Positions 32,681 to 45,009 of a stretch of DNA of 64,000 bases are shown here, piece by piece. The stretch's first letter is position 1; the number at the start of each line of letters is the position of its first letter. Made by a program: the position numbers and the translations under genes. Below the pieces are notes generated by a model. It saw only the letters and a list, made by a program, of their open reading frames with translations. It searched no databases and had not been told where the DNA came from. This DNA comes from Bettongia penicillata ogilbyi (Eukaryota > Chordata > Mammalia > Diprotodontia > Potoroidae), in the NCBI GenBank assembly GCA_023548195.1, contig JAJHZJ010000335.1, positions 5,748,514-5,812,513 on the forward strand, read 5' to 3'.

Positions 32681-34032
32681 TTGGCTTCTCCTTCCTGTCC
32701 TGTGGTTGTCTTACTGATGTGCTATGTGATTCAGACCTGGAAGTCATTTGTCCAGCATGTCATGGAGGAATCATTGGTGGTCCCGCAGTCCCTTGAGACT
32801 GTCTGCTGTTTTGGCATCACAGGAATTACTTTGGCTGGCTTTGTGAAGTATGTCTCATCCAGCTGGGAGCTGGGCTTTGTACTCAGATGAATACTAGAAA
32901 CAGCTGGCCTTCATAGGTCCCTAAGCCCTGAGGCTTTCAGGGACCATAGTTCAAGCACAGAAGGTCAGCACAAGAGTAGGTATGGTGCTCTATGGGTGTG
33001 ACCAATAGAGAATACACCGTAATTACTAGAGAAGAGGAACCTGATACATGCAATTGACAACTTTTTTTTCCCCTTTCTTTCTTTTAAGGCTACCAGGTGT
33101 TATTTCAAAAGGCATAGAGATCCCACCTTTCAGCAACAGAGTAGAGGTACTCCGATTCTCAAGACAGCCTGATAAATTTTAATAATCCCCACTATTCCAT
33201 TAGCTCCCAGGCTACAAATCAAGGGTTCCCCATAGGTCAGTCACAATCTATTAATATCAGTTTTTAAATGCATAATCATACAAGGGTCACATTTCTACCT
33301 GCTGTATATCCCAGACAGCACAGGGTGGTGGAAACAGTGGGAGAGGGTGTCCTCACAATGCTAGCTGGTAGATCTCCACACAAGATGTTGCTGCCACATT
33401 CCTCTCCTCTTATGGACCTCTGGGATTTTGAGGGGATTGAGGGAGCCCAGCTGGCACTGGTCTTCTCAATTTCTTGTTCAATCGATCCTTCTCCCTCCAT
33501 CAGCCATCATAAGACTTCATGAAAACCAAAACCAGTTCCTCTTTGAGTAACAGCAGGGGACCTTTGTTTCCCTTGGGACCCATTGGTGGTAGGAACTAAG
33601 GCCATCTAATCCAAATTCTCATTTACAGAGGAGGGAACTGAAGCTCAGAGAAGCTAAACAATTGCCACAGACACTGATTCCAAAGCCCCAATTCTTTGTG
33701 CCATACTTGTGTTTCCTGGAATAGGAAGCTGGCAGAAATGTACATCTCTAGACATGAAAAATGGAAACCTATTATTTTAACTGGTGTAAAGCAAGTTAGA
33801 GACAAAATTGCATCACCATCCTTATTCCCATTTACAAAGGCCACTTACTTCCCTGGGAGAAAGGAGTAGGAACTCCTAGATGTTCTCTGAGCACACGGTA
33901 ATGAAGGGAGTTTAAAATGTGCAGAAATACTTCTGGAGCTTCACAAAAGAATAAAGGCCCCCAATAGGCAGACACCATAGGATCTGCCAAATGTGGTAGA
34001 AGGTGGTTTATCTGGGAACAGGGTCTCCAAAG
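32681..34032. other. Mostly unrecognised non-coding DNA
   Basis: A short minus MIR remnant is seen at 33585-33665 (TTCTCATTTACAGAGGAGGG). No exon found; the two opposing ~80-codon frames at 33268-33522 overlap each other and show no domain. Confidence 0.4.
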
Positions 34033-34070
34033 CATTCGGTCTACTAATGCAATTGGTCTAAAGATGCTCT
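34033..34070. repeat. 38-bp exact direct repeat, first copy
   Basis: Begins CATTCGGTCTACTAATGCAA and ends AAGATGCTCT. Identical to 34693-34730, 660 bp away, with unrelated flanks on both sides. Confidence 0.95.
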
Positions 34071-34692
34071 AACATCTAATTGTGGCATCAAAAAGGATGA
34101 CATCCACAGAAACTCAAACAATGACAGAGGCATTGAACACTTGGCTGAGCCATGGAGACCTCTTGTTAGGACTATAGGGCTTAATGAGATTGAGCTGGGA
34201 TCAGGTCTCTGCTCCCACAAATGATAGAAGAGCCTTTCCTAAGGAGCCCATATTTGGGGACTGATGTAGATGATTACAACAAAGATGTGGAAGTTAGGCA
34301 ACATATCAAAACAGGTTACCCAAATTTAGCTTTTATCAGATCCCCCAGAGGTGTGATCAGGTGGCTAGAATTATATATCAGAAGTTTGCTATCCTCTGTA
34401 AACTAACAGATGAACAATTTCCTGACCTACAAACACAAACCCCCCAAAAGATCCTTGAGAATTCATTAAATCAATGTGCTGGAACAGGAGCATCATTACA
34501 GACAGAACCATTGCCCACCACCAACGAGAGATGGCATTGACCATAAAAGCTGTAAGAACAGCATGTTGAATAGACGTTATTATGCCAAATGCTCATAAAC
34601 TCCAAACAACATAGAATGGAGAGCTTTGGAAATAGAGACCCAAAGAAGAGAAGAAACTGAATGTGGGAACTGCCTGTGGTGCATGTTATCCC
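34071..34692. other. Segment between the 38-bp repeats
   Basis: 622 bp of non-coding DNA not matching the families seen elsewhere in the window. The plus-strand frame at 34221-34406 (61 codons) has no recognised domain. It could be an inserted or duplicated segment bracketed by the repeats. Confidence 0.35.
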
Positions 34693-34730
34693 CATTCGGT
34701 CTACTAATGCAATTGGTCTAAAGATGCTCT
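34693..34730. repeat. 38-bp exact direct repeat, second copy
   Basis: Identical to 34033-34070. Confidence 0.95.
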
Positions 34731-34914
34731 CAGTCTATAGAAGATGAGCTCATATCCCAGTGCTCACGTTTAAAAGACAGTAGGCAGACATTTTATCCAT
34801 CTGGGCAACAATCCACAGAACATGAAATATAAAAGAATAATAACGGGATAGAGAATTGTCCTTGGACCATTTCTATATGAATACCATCAAAAAATAGCTA
34901 GCTAGCTAGAATAG

Positions 34915-35100
34915 GTAAGTTAGGAAGGTAGCATTTGTTTCGAAGTACTTACTATATTTCGGGCACTGTGCTAAGCCTAGGGCACACAAACTCAAGCAAA
35001 TATGTTGTTCGTACCGTCAGAATGTTTACATTCTAAAGGGTGAAGGAGACAAAAGTGAGATGGAAAAGAGCAGGTAGAGAGGAGACCTCCAGGAGCAAAG
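34915..35100 (+). repeat. Old LINE-derived segment (CR1/L3-like, tentative)
   Basis: TACTTACTATATTTCGGGCA, CTGTGCTAAGCCTAGGGCAC and ATGTTTACATTCTAAAGGG match the start of the repeat seen at 28.6 and 49.4 kb. Confidence 0.5.
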
Positions 35101-35359
35101 GCTGCCAGGGAGAGGCTGGCAAGTGAGTTGAGCTGGAGGATCTTACACCTAAGCCTCGTGAGGTTGGGCAGATAGACAAAGTGACTATTTGCTTTAGAAT
35201 CTTTAGTAACTTCCTATTGGTTCTAGAGTAAAATACCAATTCTTCAACTTTGCCTTAAAAAGATGAACAGGATAACATAATAACTGTCACTACTATGATG
35301 ATATCTAAAGTGACTTAAGGATTTAGGGCTCTTGAGGAGCCTTTCTCCCAACAAACTCA

Positions 35360-36215
35360 ACATGCCCAAAATGAACTTAGGATATATTTCCCTTCAAATC
35401 CTCCCCTCTTTCAAACTTTTCTTTTACCATCCAGGATGCCAACTATCCTCCCAATCTCCCAGACGTGAAACCTAGATGTCATCCTCAACTCTGCCTTTCT
35501 CTCCCCCTCCCCCACATCCAATTTGTTTCCAAGTCTCTAGTATATGCCCCCTTCTCTCCTCTGACCCTGCAAACACCCTGGTACAAGCATTTATCATCTT
35601 ACTCCTATTGGACTATTGCAATAGCCTTGGCGGGGAGGAGGTCTCCTTCCCTTAAGTTTCTCTTCCATTCAGCTGTCAAATTAATCTTCATAAAACGTAA
35701 GTCTGACCATGACCTCTCCCATTCAGTAAACTCCAATGTGTATCCCTACCATCTCCAGCATCAAATACAAAGCCCTCCGTTTGACATTCAAAACACTTTG
35801 CAACATGTCTAGTCTTCTGACTCCCTGGAGGGTTCCATTCAGTGACAGTGGTCTGGCTGTTCCTGGAACAAGACAGTTCCTGACTCAGTGCATTTTCCCT
35901 GGCTGTCCCTGGTGCCTGGAATGTTCTCCTTCCTCATCTCTACCTCCTAGCTTCCATCAAAGTCTCAGCCCAAATTTCACCTTCTAAAGGAAGCATTTCC
36001 CAATCCCTCTTCATGCCAGTTCCTGCCCTTGGTTGATTTGCCCAGTTTATCCTGACTAGAGCTTGTTTGTACATAGTCATTTACACTTTGTCACCTATAT
36101 TTCACTGGGCACTGCTCGAGAACAGGGACTATCTTTTGTCTTTCTTTGTAACCCCATGGATTAGCTCAGTGAGTGGCACACAGGAGGTACCTAACAAACA
36201 GTTGTTGACTTGACT
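35360..36215 (+). mobile_element. L2 LINE, 3' 850 bp
   Basis: A long, well ordered copy: CAAATCCTCCCCTCTTTCAA, CAAACACCCTGGTACAAGCA, TTGGACTATTGCAATAGCCT, CATGACCTCTCCCATTCAGT, TGGTGCCTGGAATGTTCTCC, AGCCCAAATTTCACCTTCTA, then the tail with GAGAACAGGGACTATC and GAGTGGCACACAGGAGGTAC. It represents the end of L2 ORF2 and the 3' UTR. The 115-codon plus frame here is a relic of L2 and not a host gene. Confidence 0.88.
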
Positions 36216-36339
36216 GGCAGTCTGTGAGGTAAGTAGAATTTTTCAAGTTCCTGGTCCCAAATCCAACCACTACAAATAATCCTAATATAGTATGAGTTGT
36301 TTACAAAATAGATACATCATGACATAACTGGATAGGTGA

Positions 36340-36515
36340 CTATACAGGACAGAGAGCCAACCTTGGTGCAGCCCAACCTTAATACCCACTGGTTGTGTGA
36401 CTTCACTTCTCAGTGAATTAGGCAACTCCTTGAGACCAAAAGTTGAAGACAAGGTGCCTCCAGCGCCTGGCAGAGTGCCTGGTGTGTAGCAGATGCTTAA
36501 AATGCTTGTCAACTT
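36340..36515 (+). repeat. MIR/L2-type tail
   Basis: CTGGTTGTGTGACTTCACTT, then GCGCCTGGCAGAGTGCCTGG and AGCAGATGCTTAAAATGCTT. Confidence 0.6.
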
Positions 36516-36649
36516 GACATATCAGCTTTGGTAGAGGAAGTTTTCTCACTGGGAATTCCCTATACTAAGGAACTCTCAGGTATACTCCAAGAGGGAAAAA
36601 AAGGCATGATCACATTAAAAAAATCCACATTTAAAAATGATTCGATTAT

Positions 36650-37100
36650 ATTCAATAGCTAGCCATGTTGTTTAGAGGCACCCTGGCTTCCTATTGCCCT
36701 GAGAATAAGGTAGCATCAGAAGTCCTTCCCAAACACCTTCCCATGACACCCCTTCATGCTCTCTCTGTTCCACTAAACTGGCTTCGTTGCTGGCCCCCTT
36801 ACTCAAAGTTTGTTCTCCTGTCTCCTGGGCTTTGGCACAAGCTATTCCATCCACGTGAACAGGTGCCCTCCTCAACTTTGTTTCCCCAAATCCTTGGGAC
36901 CAGCCCTTCAAGGCTTACTCGTGAGCCCTCTCTTATGGAAAATCTTTCCCAAATTCCTCTGGTTGTTGGTGCTCTTTTCAAATAATCTCGTTTCCCTCAT
37001 CAGCTTTACCTGTTATATTTCCCCTCCTCCTCTGACAAGCTCCCAGGAGGTAAGGACTTTCTTTGGTTTTGCATCCTTAATGCCTTAACATAACTAAGCA
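36650..37100 (+). mobile_element. L2 LINE 3' portion
   Basis: GGCACCCTGGCTTCCTATTG, TGGGCTTTGGCACAAGCTAT, ACTCGTGAGCCCTCTCTTAT, CAAGCTCCCAGGAGGTAAGG, TTTTGCATCCTTAATGCCTT: forward order of the L2 3' region. Confidence 0.7.
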
Positions 37101-39239
37101 AGGGTAAGATATCAAAAAGTCTTGACCTTACATTATTACCCCCAAAAGACAACCAAGACATTTGTAACTATTGACTCTCCTGCCTACTTCCACAATTCTA
37201 CTAAGTTTTTGTGAGAAAACCCTCCCTGAGGGGATCCTGGATTCTAGATACTGGAGGAATCAGGGGTTTATATGTGATCCCCAGATCCCCCAACTGGATA
37301 CTCCCTGGATTCTGGAGACTTGCGAAGGGCACAGGCAGACCTCTGAAAGCAGAATTCTACTGCAGCGTCTTGTCTTTACAGACACATAACTAACTGTCTA
37401 CCATACTGGCTGGTTGTGGACTCTTGATGGAGCCCCTGATGGGGAGAAGCAAAGTACTCTCTTATAGTATCTCTCCTCCAACAAAGTGCTTCCCAAGCAC
37501 AGGTCAAAATCATTGCAGGATTCCTTGATCTGGGCAGCAATAGGGCTAATTTTGTTCAGTGGTCCTCTGATGTTGAATGTCAAGTGAGGCAGAAAATAGA
37601 GAGACATATGCTAGCTGACAGTCTTTGTCCCCTCGTGTCACTAAAGAATTAAAACTGGAAATTCTCCAAAGGGCATCAGAGACACACAGTGGGTGTAAGT
37701 AGGTTGTCATATATTTCCATCTAAAAAGTGAATGAGAGAAGTCACCAGAGAGATGCATACCTGGGAAAGAAGATGGGCTGGTCATGCAGAGACAACTCCA
37801 TTAGTACCTACCTACCCAATGTTAGGATCCTGCCCCAATACTTTAAGTGGACCCACACCCTGGTGGACATGGCTAGAGTCATGTGGGAAGAGAGGGCTTC
37901 AATCTGCCTCATTGGTGGAGGGATCCAGGCTTCTGGATTCCCAAGGTATTCAAGAAGCACCTCCCACCCCCAGACCTTTCACAGAGTAGGGGCTTCATAA
38001 ATACTTGTTGGATTTAATGGACAGAAGGGAGGCTTTACCTAGGTCTCAGTCTCCTCATCCATAAAATGGGGTTATAGTTCTTGAAATTTACAAGATTATT
38101 GAAAGGAAGATTCTTTTTTAAATCTTAAAGCAGCATAGAAATGTGAGTTATTATTTTTATTTGACTAAGCAGAGAGGTAGATGAAACATAATGTCTCAGA
38201 AATGGGAGCAAATAGTACAATTACAAGTACAATTAGAAATGAATATAAACCATGTCTGAAATTATAATACATGTTAATACAAAATGACATTTGATTTAGA
38301 AAAACTCGATCTTAATAAAGTTGCAAGCTGGTATAAATGGGTAGTGTTGGTCTGAGGCAAGAATTCCTGGCTTCCAATCCTGTCGGCATTAACTAGCTGT
38401 GTGACCCTTTACAAGTCCCTTAGCTTCTGGGTTCCCCATGTGCCTCCCTATGAGCTCTCTACTCAGTTATAGATGGATAGTAATCTGCACTGGGGGGTCC
38501 CAGCCCCTTGATATGACCTATCTTTTATGTCTGATCTGACAGTACAACTTCATACCTTTTGTTTTGGTCTAACATGACATACAGCTGTTTTCCACATTGC
38601 CTTGTCTCAAATTGTGGCTCTGATTTTGTAACTACAGGAAAATTTTCTTTGTATTTATAAAGGTTCATTTGTCAGTTGACAGTTAGGCCAGGTCTAGATC
38701 CCTGACACACAAGAACTCTCCATGTTTTCGTTGTTATCCTCTCTGTTGATTTTTGTTCAGAGACCTGCCTTGGTTTGGCCCTGACCTGGAGGCTCAGTGA
38801 CTCTCACATGTCAATGACCATTCATTGCTCAGGTGAGCCCACCTTGGGACTGACAAAGAAGGAGATGGCTGAAACTGGAATGAGTTTTTCTTTTTTATTT
38901 GATGAACAAACACAACACAATGTACCTGGGAAAATCGTAAGTGTCTGCTTCAGCTAATTGGGGACCTAGTATGAAAATAAAATGTTCTTGTGGCTTTGAG
39001 ACATGGAACACCTCCACTTTCAAAGGGACAACAATCTCCAAGTGGCTCCTGGAAAATGCTTCTTTTCACATTTCTCCTTTCCCTTTCTACCTCTGCAAAC
39101 TGGGAGAAGGTGATGTTAGAAACCATTTTTTAGCCACCAAGGCATTTCCACGTTTTCAACAACCAACAAAATGCTTAAATTTGGTGGAGTGTCATCTTTT
39201 CTTGACAAGTCAAAAATTTATAAATGCTCTTATTTTGAA
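37101..39239. other. Gene-free stretch with small MIR pieces
   Basis: MIR-type words at 37990-38110 and 38340-38440 (TTCCTGGCTTCCAATCCTGT, TAACTAGCTGTGTGACCCTT). No exon was recognised; the Cys-containing frame at 38941-39255 has no domain. Confidence 0.4.
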
Positions 39240-40250
39240 TATAAACTTTTTTTAAAATTTAATTTTATTCTAGGATCTGAATTCTATTCTCTCTCCCCTC
39301 CCCTCTACCCTAATTGAGAAAGCAAGAACAACAACCCTTCCTGTTACAATTGTGTAGAGTCAAACAAAACAAATTCTTGTACTGATCAGGTCCCAAAAAT
39401 ATGTCTGAGTCTGCCCCCCTGAGTGCCATCACCTCTCTGGGCACTGGGTAGCATGGTTCATCTCTAGTCCTCTGGGATTGTGGTTGGTCACTGTGTTGAT
39501 CAGAGTTAAGTCTTTCAAAGCTGACTCTCTTTACAATATTGTTGCGACTGAGCATATTGCTTTCCTGGTTCTGCTCATGCCGCTCTGCATCAGTTCATAC
39601 AAATCTTCCTCGGTTTCTCTGAAACCATTCTCTTCATCATTTTTTACAGAGCAATAACATGTATCCACCATGACTTGTTCAGCCATTTTGCAGTTGATGG
39701 ACACCCCTTCCATTTTTAATTTGCGCTACTATAAATATTTTTGCACAAACTGATCCTATTTCTCAAAAACAACATCAACAATGCCTTTTTGGGGTGTAGA
39801 CCTAGTAGTGTTATTGCTGAGTCAAAGGGTGTGCAGAGTTTAGTAGCTTTCTGGGAATAGTTCCAAATTGCTTTCCAGAATGACTGGAATGGTTCATGGT
39901 TCCTCCAGTAGTGCAATGATATAATGTGCCTATTTCCTCACAGCCCCTCCAGCATTTGTCTTTTCTCTTTGGTGTCAACTTTGCCCACTTGGTTGGTGTG
40001 ACTGTTTTTGCATGCTTTTCTCTCATTATCAGTGACTTAGAACATTTTTTTTCATTTGGTTACTGAGACCTTGGTTTCTTCCTCTGCAAGTTGACTATTC
40101 ACATACCTTGATTTTTATCAATTGGAGAATGACTTATTCTTAGATATTGGAATCAGTTCTCTATACTGTATGTCTTACAAGAAAGGCCTTTATTCAAGGC
40201 AACTGGCTGCGAAGAAGTTTTTTTCCCATTCACCTGTGAATGTAAGCTTT
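39240..40250 (-). mobile_element. 5'-truncated L1 (ORF2 C-terminus and 3' UTR)
   Basis: Plus-strand landmarks: AAAATTTAATTTTATTCTAG tail, TCTAGTCCTCTGGGATTGTG, GTATCCACCATGACTTGTTC, GTAGACCTAGTAGTGTTATT, CAGAATGACTGGAATGGTTC, TTATCAATTGGAGAATGACT. Minus-strand translation at 39713-39531 and 40026-39716 retains recognisable L1 C-terminal residues between stops. Confidence 0.85.
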
Positions 40251-41130
40251 TTAAAGGCAGGACAGCCCGTGTGACGCCTCTTGGGGGAAGCCTTGACTGA
40301 TCCTCACAGTTGTCAATGCCTTCTCCTTCACCTTGTGTTGTCCTGCACATACATAGCTATTTATGTGTTGCATTGTAGCCCTCCCCTTCCAAAGGGCCAG
40401 CATGGTGCAGTTGATAGAGCATGGTTTAAGGCTGTGACCTTAGTTAGCCCTGTGACTTTGGGAGAATCACTTAATCTTTCCATGCTTCCCTAAATGATTA
40501 AAAAAAAGTCCCTCCAGTAGAATGGAAGTTCCTAGGGGCTGGGAGTGGTTTTTTTATTTTGTCTTTGTATCCACAGTGACACTCATACATAGCAAGTGCA
40601 TGGGAAGTGCTTATTGGATTGAACCACATTGAATTTGTTCTTGCATCCCCAAGCGCAATGCTCTACTCCCTAAAGAAGCTTAAGAAATGTTTGTTGAATT
40701 GAATAGGGCTGTGCTTTTTTTCCTTCCCCTTATAGGATCATAGGACATAGAACTAGACAGGACTTTTGAGATCATCTAACCCAGAGGATACAGCTAGATT
40801 TGAGGAGGAATGAGAAAATCAGTGACATCTTCATTTTTCTCTACCCCTTGGTTTCATGCGTTTGATTGATGGATGTGTTGATTGATGCATTGATAGACTG
40901 ATTGATTGCATCTAAAAACACAATTCTAAGAAGGGGTCCATAGGCTTCATCAGATTGCTAAAGGGGTCAGGAACCTAACCTAGCCTAACCTTTTCATCTA
41001 AGGAAACTGAGGCAGAGAGTGGTTAGGCTACTTTACCGAGGACACACAGTAGGTGGCAGAGCCAGACCTTCTGCTTCCAAGCCAAGCCTTCTTTATGATG
41101 AACTGAGATAGAATCCATCTTCTCCAAATC
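40251..41130. repeat. L2 tail and MIR-type fragments
   Basis: 40380-40500 is a SINE-like piece (GGGCCAGCATGGTGCAGTTG). 40545-40710 contains L2-type tail words (TTTGTATCCACAGTGACACT, GAAATGTTTGTTGAATTGAA). 40735-41110 has minus MIR pieces (CATAGGACATAGAACTAGAC, AAGGAAACTGAGGCAGAGAG). A short TTGAT-rich patch (GATTGATGGATGTGTTGATT) lies near 40865-40905. Confidence 0.55.
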
Positions 41131-41869
41131 CAGTCTTCTGGAAATACTATTCCAGGGGTTCTTTCTGCCAGAAAGGAAGGGTGCTAAGTGGCAAAGGGTT
41201 TTTTCATTTGACAGATGTGGAAACAGAGTTTGCCCAGAAGCTGTAAATGATCTCCCTGTCATCTCATTAATATCACACGGCTGAAGTAATGTAGCCCAGA
41301 CTGAACCCTGAGAGAGGAATGCCTTGTGCCTCCAGCCCTCCCTCCCTCCCTCCTAGTAAAGTGGAACAAGGAACGGGGTGGGTGGGTGGTAACCCATTTT
41401 GTGGATGGATAAAATAAGCCTGGAGAAAATGAATAACTTGCCTAGACATAGGACCAGTGGTCTCTGTGGGTGTGGTTCCATGTGGATTCTAGATCAGACA
41501 TTCTAGCTTAAGTGTTTGCACTAAGAAGTGTCCATCCAACCTGGAGGGTACAACCTTGGCTACAGTTAGTCAGCATTACACCAATGCTGTTATTTATAGG
41601 TAGCAAATCACATAATGAAACCACTAATTGTGACCCACTCCGGGCATGCCTTCATCAGTGCAGTATTCATGGTATCCACTGTTTTGGGATCCCGATAATA
41701 TCCCACTGAATCTGTGATCTCACCTGTGTGGGTCTGTGATTTCCACCAGTGATGTGGAGGGATGTGTACACCTCTCTTTTTTTCTTCCAAGTAGGTGATA
41801 GATAACATTCCCTTGGAGTGTGGAATTCTTTGTAAGTATGTACTTCTTACGTGGGAATGAGGGAGGGGA
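41131..41869. other. No gene recognised
   Basis: Includes a short (CCCT)n run at 41336-41352. The 41500-41820 part has no repeat character and no exon that I can support. Confidence 0.4.
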
Positions 41870-42085
41870 AGAAGAATCTACTATGTGCTAGGCTGTGCTA
41901 AGAGCTTTTCAAAGAAGACCTTATTTCATTCTCACAACAACCCTACCAGGTGGGTGCTATCATTATCCTCATGTAACAGATGAGGGACAGGAGGCAGACA
42001 GGGTTAAATGACTTGCCCAGGGTTACACAGCTAGTCAGAGATAGAGCCTGGATTTAAACTCAAGTCTTCCTGACTCAAGATGTCC
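41870..42085 (-). repeat. MIR/THER-type SINE
   Basis: Plus strand: TACTATGTGCTAGGCTGTGC, TCACAACAACCCTACCAGGT, GACTTGCCCAGGGTTACACA, GCTAGTCAGAGATAGAGCCT, AAACTCAAGTCTTCCTGACT: a nearly complete element in reverse. Confidence 0.85.
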
Positions 42086-43404
42086 TGGGAGAACTCTGGC
42101 CATTCTTCTCTTTCTAGCTTTCTTTCTAGGTCTCATAGAACCCACAGTTAATAAGGTGACCGATGGGACTAAAAAGTCAGAAAACCATGCAAGTTTTCTT
42201 AATTTCAGCCACAAAGGAGTAGCAATTTATAAGACTGTACTACCTTGAGCCCATCTGTGATAAAGCAGGGATTGCCACTTTTGGGGGCTAGGTCTTTGGT
42301 CAGAGCTGTAACTAGCAGTTGTGACCTCAGGGGTGTGAACCAAATCAACTTTTAAAAGACAAATCTTTTGGGGGTGGGATGGGGAGGAGAGGATGGAAGG
42401 AAAGAACTAGGATAAGAAGCCCCAGGACTCTGACTTAAGTGCTTGTATGGAGACAGAGAACCCAGCACAGGCTGTTAGAGCTGGTAGCTCCCTATTTCGA
42501 TGAACTACTTTTCGTAATGAGATCGGAAGTGTCTCTTCTATGCCAGGCACTGGGCTAAGAGCTCAAGATACAAAGAAAGGGAAAGACCAGTCCCGCTCTC
42601 CAGGAGGTCGCTTGGTGGTATTAATACTAAGCTCACTCATTTCTTCTGACTGAAGCACAGATGCTCTTGGTGCCCACCCTGGACCAAGCCCCAGTTACCT
42701 TGCCCCCTGATCAACAACCCCCACCCCAATCTTCTCCTCCATTGCTCCTGCTTTCTCTCTTACCCTGTCCATTGTATCTGTCCAAATCCATCACTAACCT
42801 TGACTAAAGTGGGCAGGAATGAATTCATCCCCAGAAGAGGCAGCTCACAACGGCTGGCTCCTGGCTAGGCCAAGAACAGTCCAGGCCCCAGCTCTTGGTC
42901 ACCCCTCGTGGGGTTTCCAGGCCTTTCCTTACGCCTGATCCACCTGTTTCACCTTCAGTTCCGGGTTGAGCTGTTGTCATTTGGCCTCCTTTTGGTGTCT
43001 CCTTTGGGTCCCTGGGAAACTCTTGCTGCTCCTGTCCCTGTTACTGTGTGTAAACATGCACAGGAATCTGTTCTCTCTGCCCTCCCACTAGATTCATTTG
43101 AACTAAAAACACACACTAGCTCCCCACGAATTCTTCTCTCTCTTCTCCTCCCTGAACATTAATCTCCCCACGTGGAAACAGTTGACCTTATTCCTTTTGA
43201 ACATCCCTATTTGGGGATCCACAAACACACCCTTATGTGTTAAAGACAGTCCCTTTCCCCATATTTTCTTCTTGCTCACCTCTAACCCCCATCTTTGCCC
43301 AGAAAAAACCCCCTTGTCATTTCTGTAGACATCTAACTTGCTGCATGACTTTGTGGCAGTCGCTTGCCCTATTTTCCCTCAGCTCCTTTCTCTAGAAAAT
43401 GAGG
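42086..43404. other. Mostly unrecognised non-coding DNA
   Basis: A short old-LINE piece at 42535-42625 (TATGCCAGGCACTGGGCTAA). The 84-codon plus frame at 42908-43162 is Leu/Pro-rich with no domain and no splice context, so I do not call it a gene. Confidence 0.4.
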
Positions 43405-43590
43405 GGGAGGGGCTAAGTTCCTTCCAGCTCTCCATCCATAATCCTCTGGTCTGGTTTGCTGTTTGCCTTTGGACAAGTCACTCCTCCTTTCTGGGCCTCC
43501 CTTACATCCTCTCTGCCATGGGGGTAGAGGGTGGGGATGGGGTGGACTAGATGATCTCAGTGGTCCATTCCAACTCTATGATTTTGTGAA
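43405..43590 (+). repeat. MIR-type SINE with marsupial-type 3' extension
   Basis: TTTGCCTTTGGACAAGTCAC then TGGACTAGATGATCTCAGTG, GTCCATTCCAACTCTATGAT. Forward order; the head is poorly preserved. Confidence 0.65.
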
Positions 43591-44264
43591 AATACTTCAG
43601 ACCTTGTCCAAACTTCTCCCCATGCCCCACTTTACAGAAAAGAGAGCCCTTTCTTTTGATGGAGAGGTTTTTCAGAGTTGTTTTTCAGAGCTGTCCTCTT
43701 CCCCTTCCAATGAGAAAGTCCTAATGCCACTGAACTCCTAAGAGAATATGTTCAGCTGAAGATTCAGAGATAGAGATACAAGCCCCAAAATGCCAAGCAC
43801 TCTCAGGAGGGGAGGAAGAGCTCTGGGGTAATTGAAACTCGCTTTTTCGGTCTTCCAAATGGATCTGTCCACAGCAGGCTAGATGTTGCTTCCCCAGATT
43901 GGAAGAAAGGCTGGAAATGGCAGTAGAAAGAGGGAGACAAACAAAACAAGCCCACTGACAGTAGACAAAAATGGTTATAGACCAGTCATTTCAAAACAAC
44001 ACCGTGTGACTAATAGCTTAGTTACTCAAAGGAATGACAAAATCCATTTCCAGCTCCCAGTGGGTGGGTGATCCCTGGGACCATACCCCCAGGCGCTCTG
44101 GGGATACATTTCTCCTGAGACAAGAATCTGATCCAGGGGCTGGTTTCACAGTAAACAAGTGAACCAAGTTAAGGGGTGGAGTGGATAGGAGGATACACAG
44201 AATGTACGTACTTATTAGATATGTGACCATTGACAAATTCCCCCATCTATTATCCCATGATAGT
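43591..44264. other. No gene recognised
   Basis: About 670 bp without gene or clear repeat. Confidence 0.4.
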
Positions 44265-44430
44265 GGGAGCACAGATTTTGAGCTAGAAGGGACCTTAGAT
44301 GTAATCCAATCCAACCTCCTTATTTTTCAGATGACCAGTGATGCTAATTGATTTGTCCAAGGTCACTCAGACAGGTAAGTGGCATTAGATTGGATTAGAA
44401 CCTAGGTCCCCTCACTACAAATCCATTGAA
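44265..44430 (-). repeat. MIR/THER-type SINE
   Basis: GAGCTAGAAGGGACCTTAGA, CAACCTCCTTATTTTTCAGA, TTTGTCCAAGGTCACTCAGA, GGATTAGAACCTAGGTCCCC: reverse complement of the MIR order. Confidence 0.8.
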
Positions 44431-44744
44431 CCCCACTTCACCATGAAGGTTTTCATGGCTGCCTTTTTTTTCCCACTTACAGTTTTATTTAAAACAGATT
44501 TTTTAGGGGGGGGTAACAAACTTTTTTTCTTTCCCATCTCTCCTGCCCCCCTTAAAGAAAGAGAAAAGAAAAACAAAATCCTTGTAACAAATATGCATCA
44601 CCAAGTTAAACAAATTCCTACACTGGCCAAGTACAAAGATTATCTGTCCCAACCTTACCCTGAGTCCATCATCTCTCTGCCAGGATATGGGCAGCATGTT
44701 TCATCATCCTGGGCCCTCTGGAATTGTGACTGGTGATTGTGTTG

Positions 44745-44870
44745 AGTTCTTTTTAAAAAAATTTCTCTCCATTGACACATGAAAACAAATTTTAACATTT
44801 GTTTTTAATTTTTTTTTGAGTTCTAAATTCTCTCCCTCCCCTCCTCCTCATTGAAAAGGCAAGCCAGTTG
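44745..44870 (-). mobile_element. Short L1-type 3' tail nested in L1
   Basis: A/T-rich tail followed by CCATTGACACATGAAAACAA, TTTTTTTGAGTTCTAAATTC, TTGAAAAGGCAAGCCAGTTG. The host L1 resumes with TTCAGAGTTCTTAAGTC. GTTG/GAGTTCTT words on both sides may be a degraded TSD. Confidence 0.6.
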
Positions 44871-45009
44871 TTCAGAGTTCTTAAGTCTAATTATTTTTCT
44901 TTATGATGTTGTTATAGAAATCATTCTCCTAGTTCTGCTCACTTTACTCTGCATCATGTCATACAAGTCTTCTTGGTTTCTTTGAAACCATTCCCTTCAT
45001 CATATCTAC

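Noticed and set aside
35465..35812. 115-codon plus frame that looks protein-like
   Set aside because: It lies within an L2 3' region and is a relic of that LINE, not a host gene.
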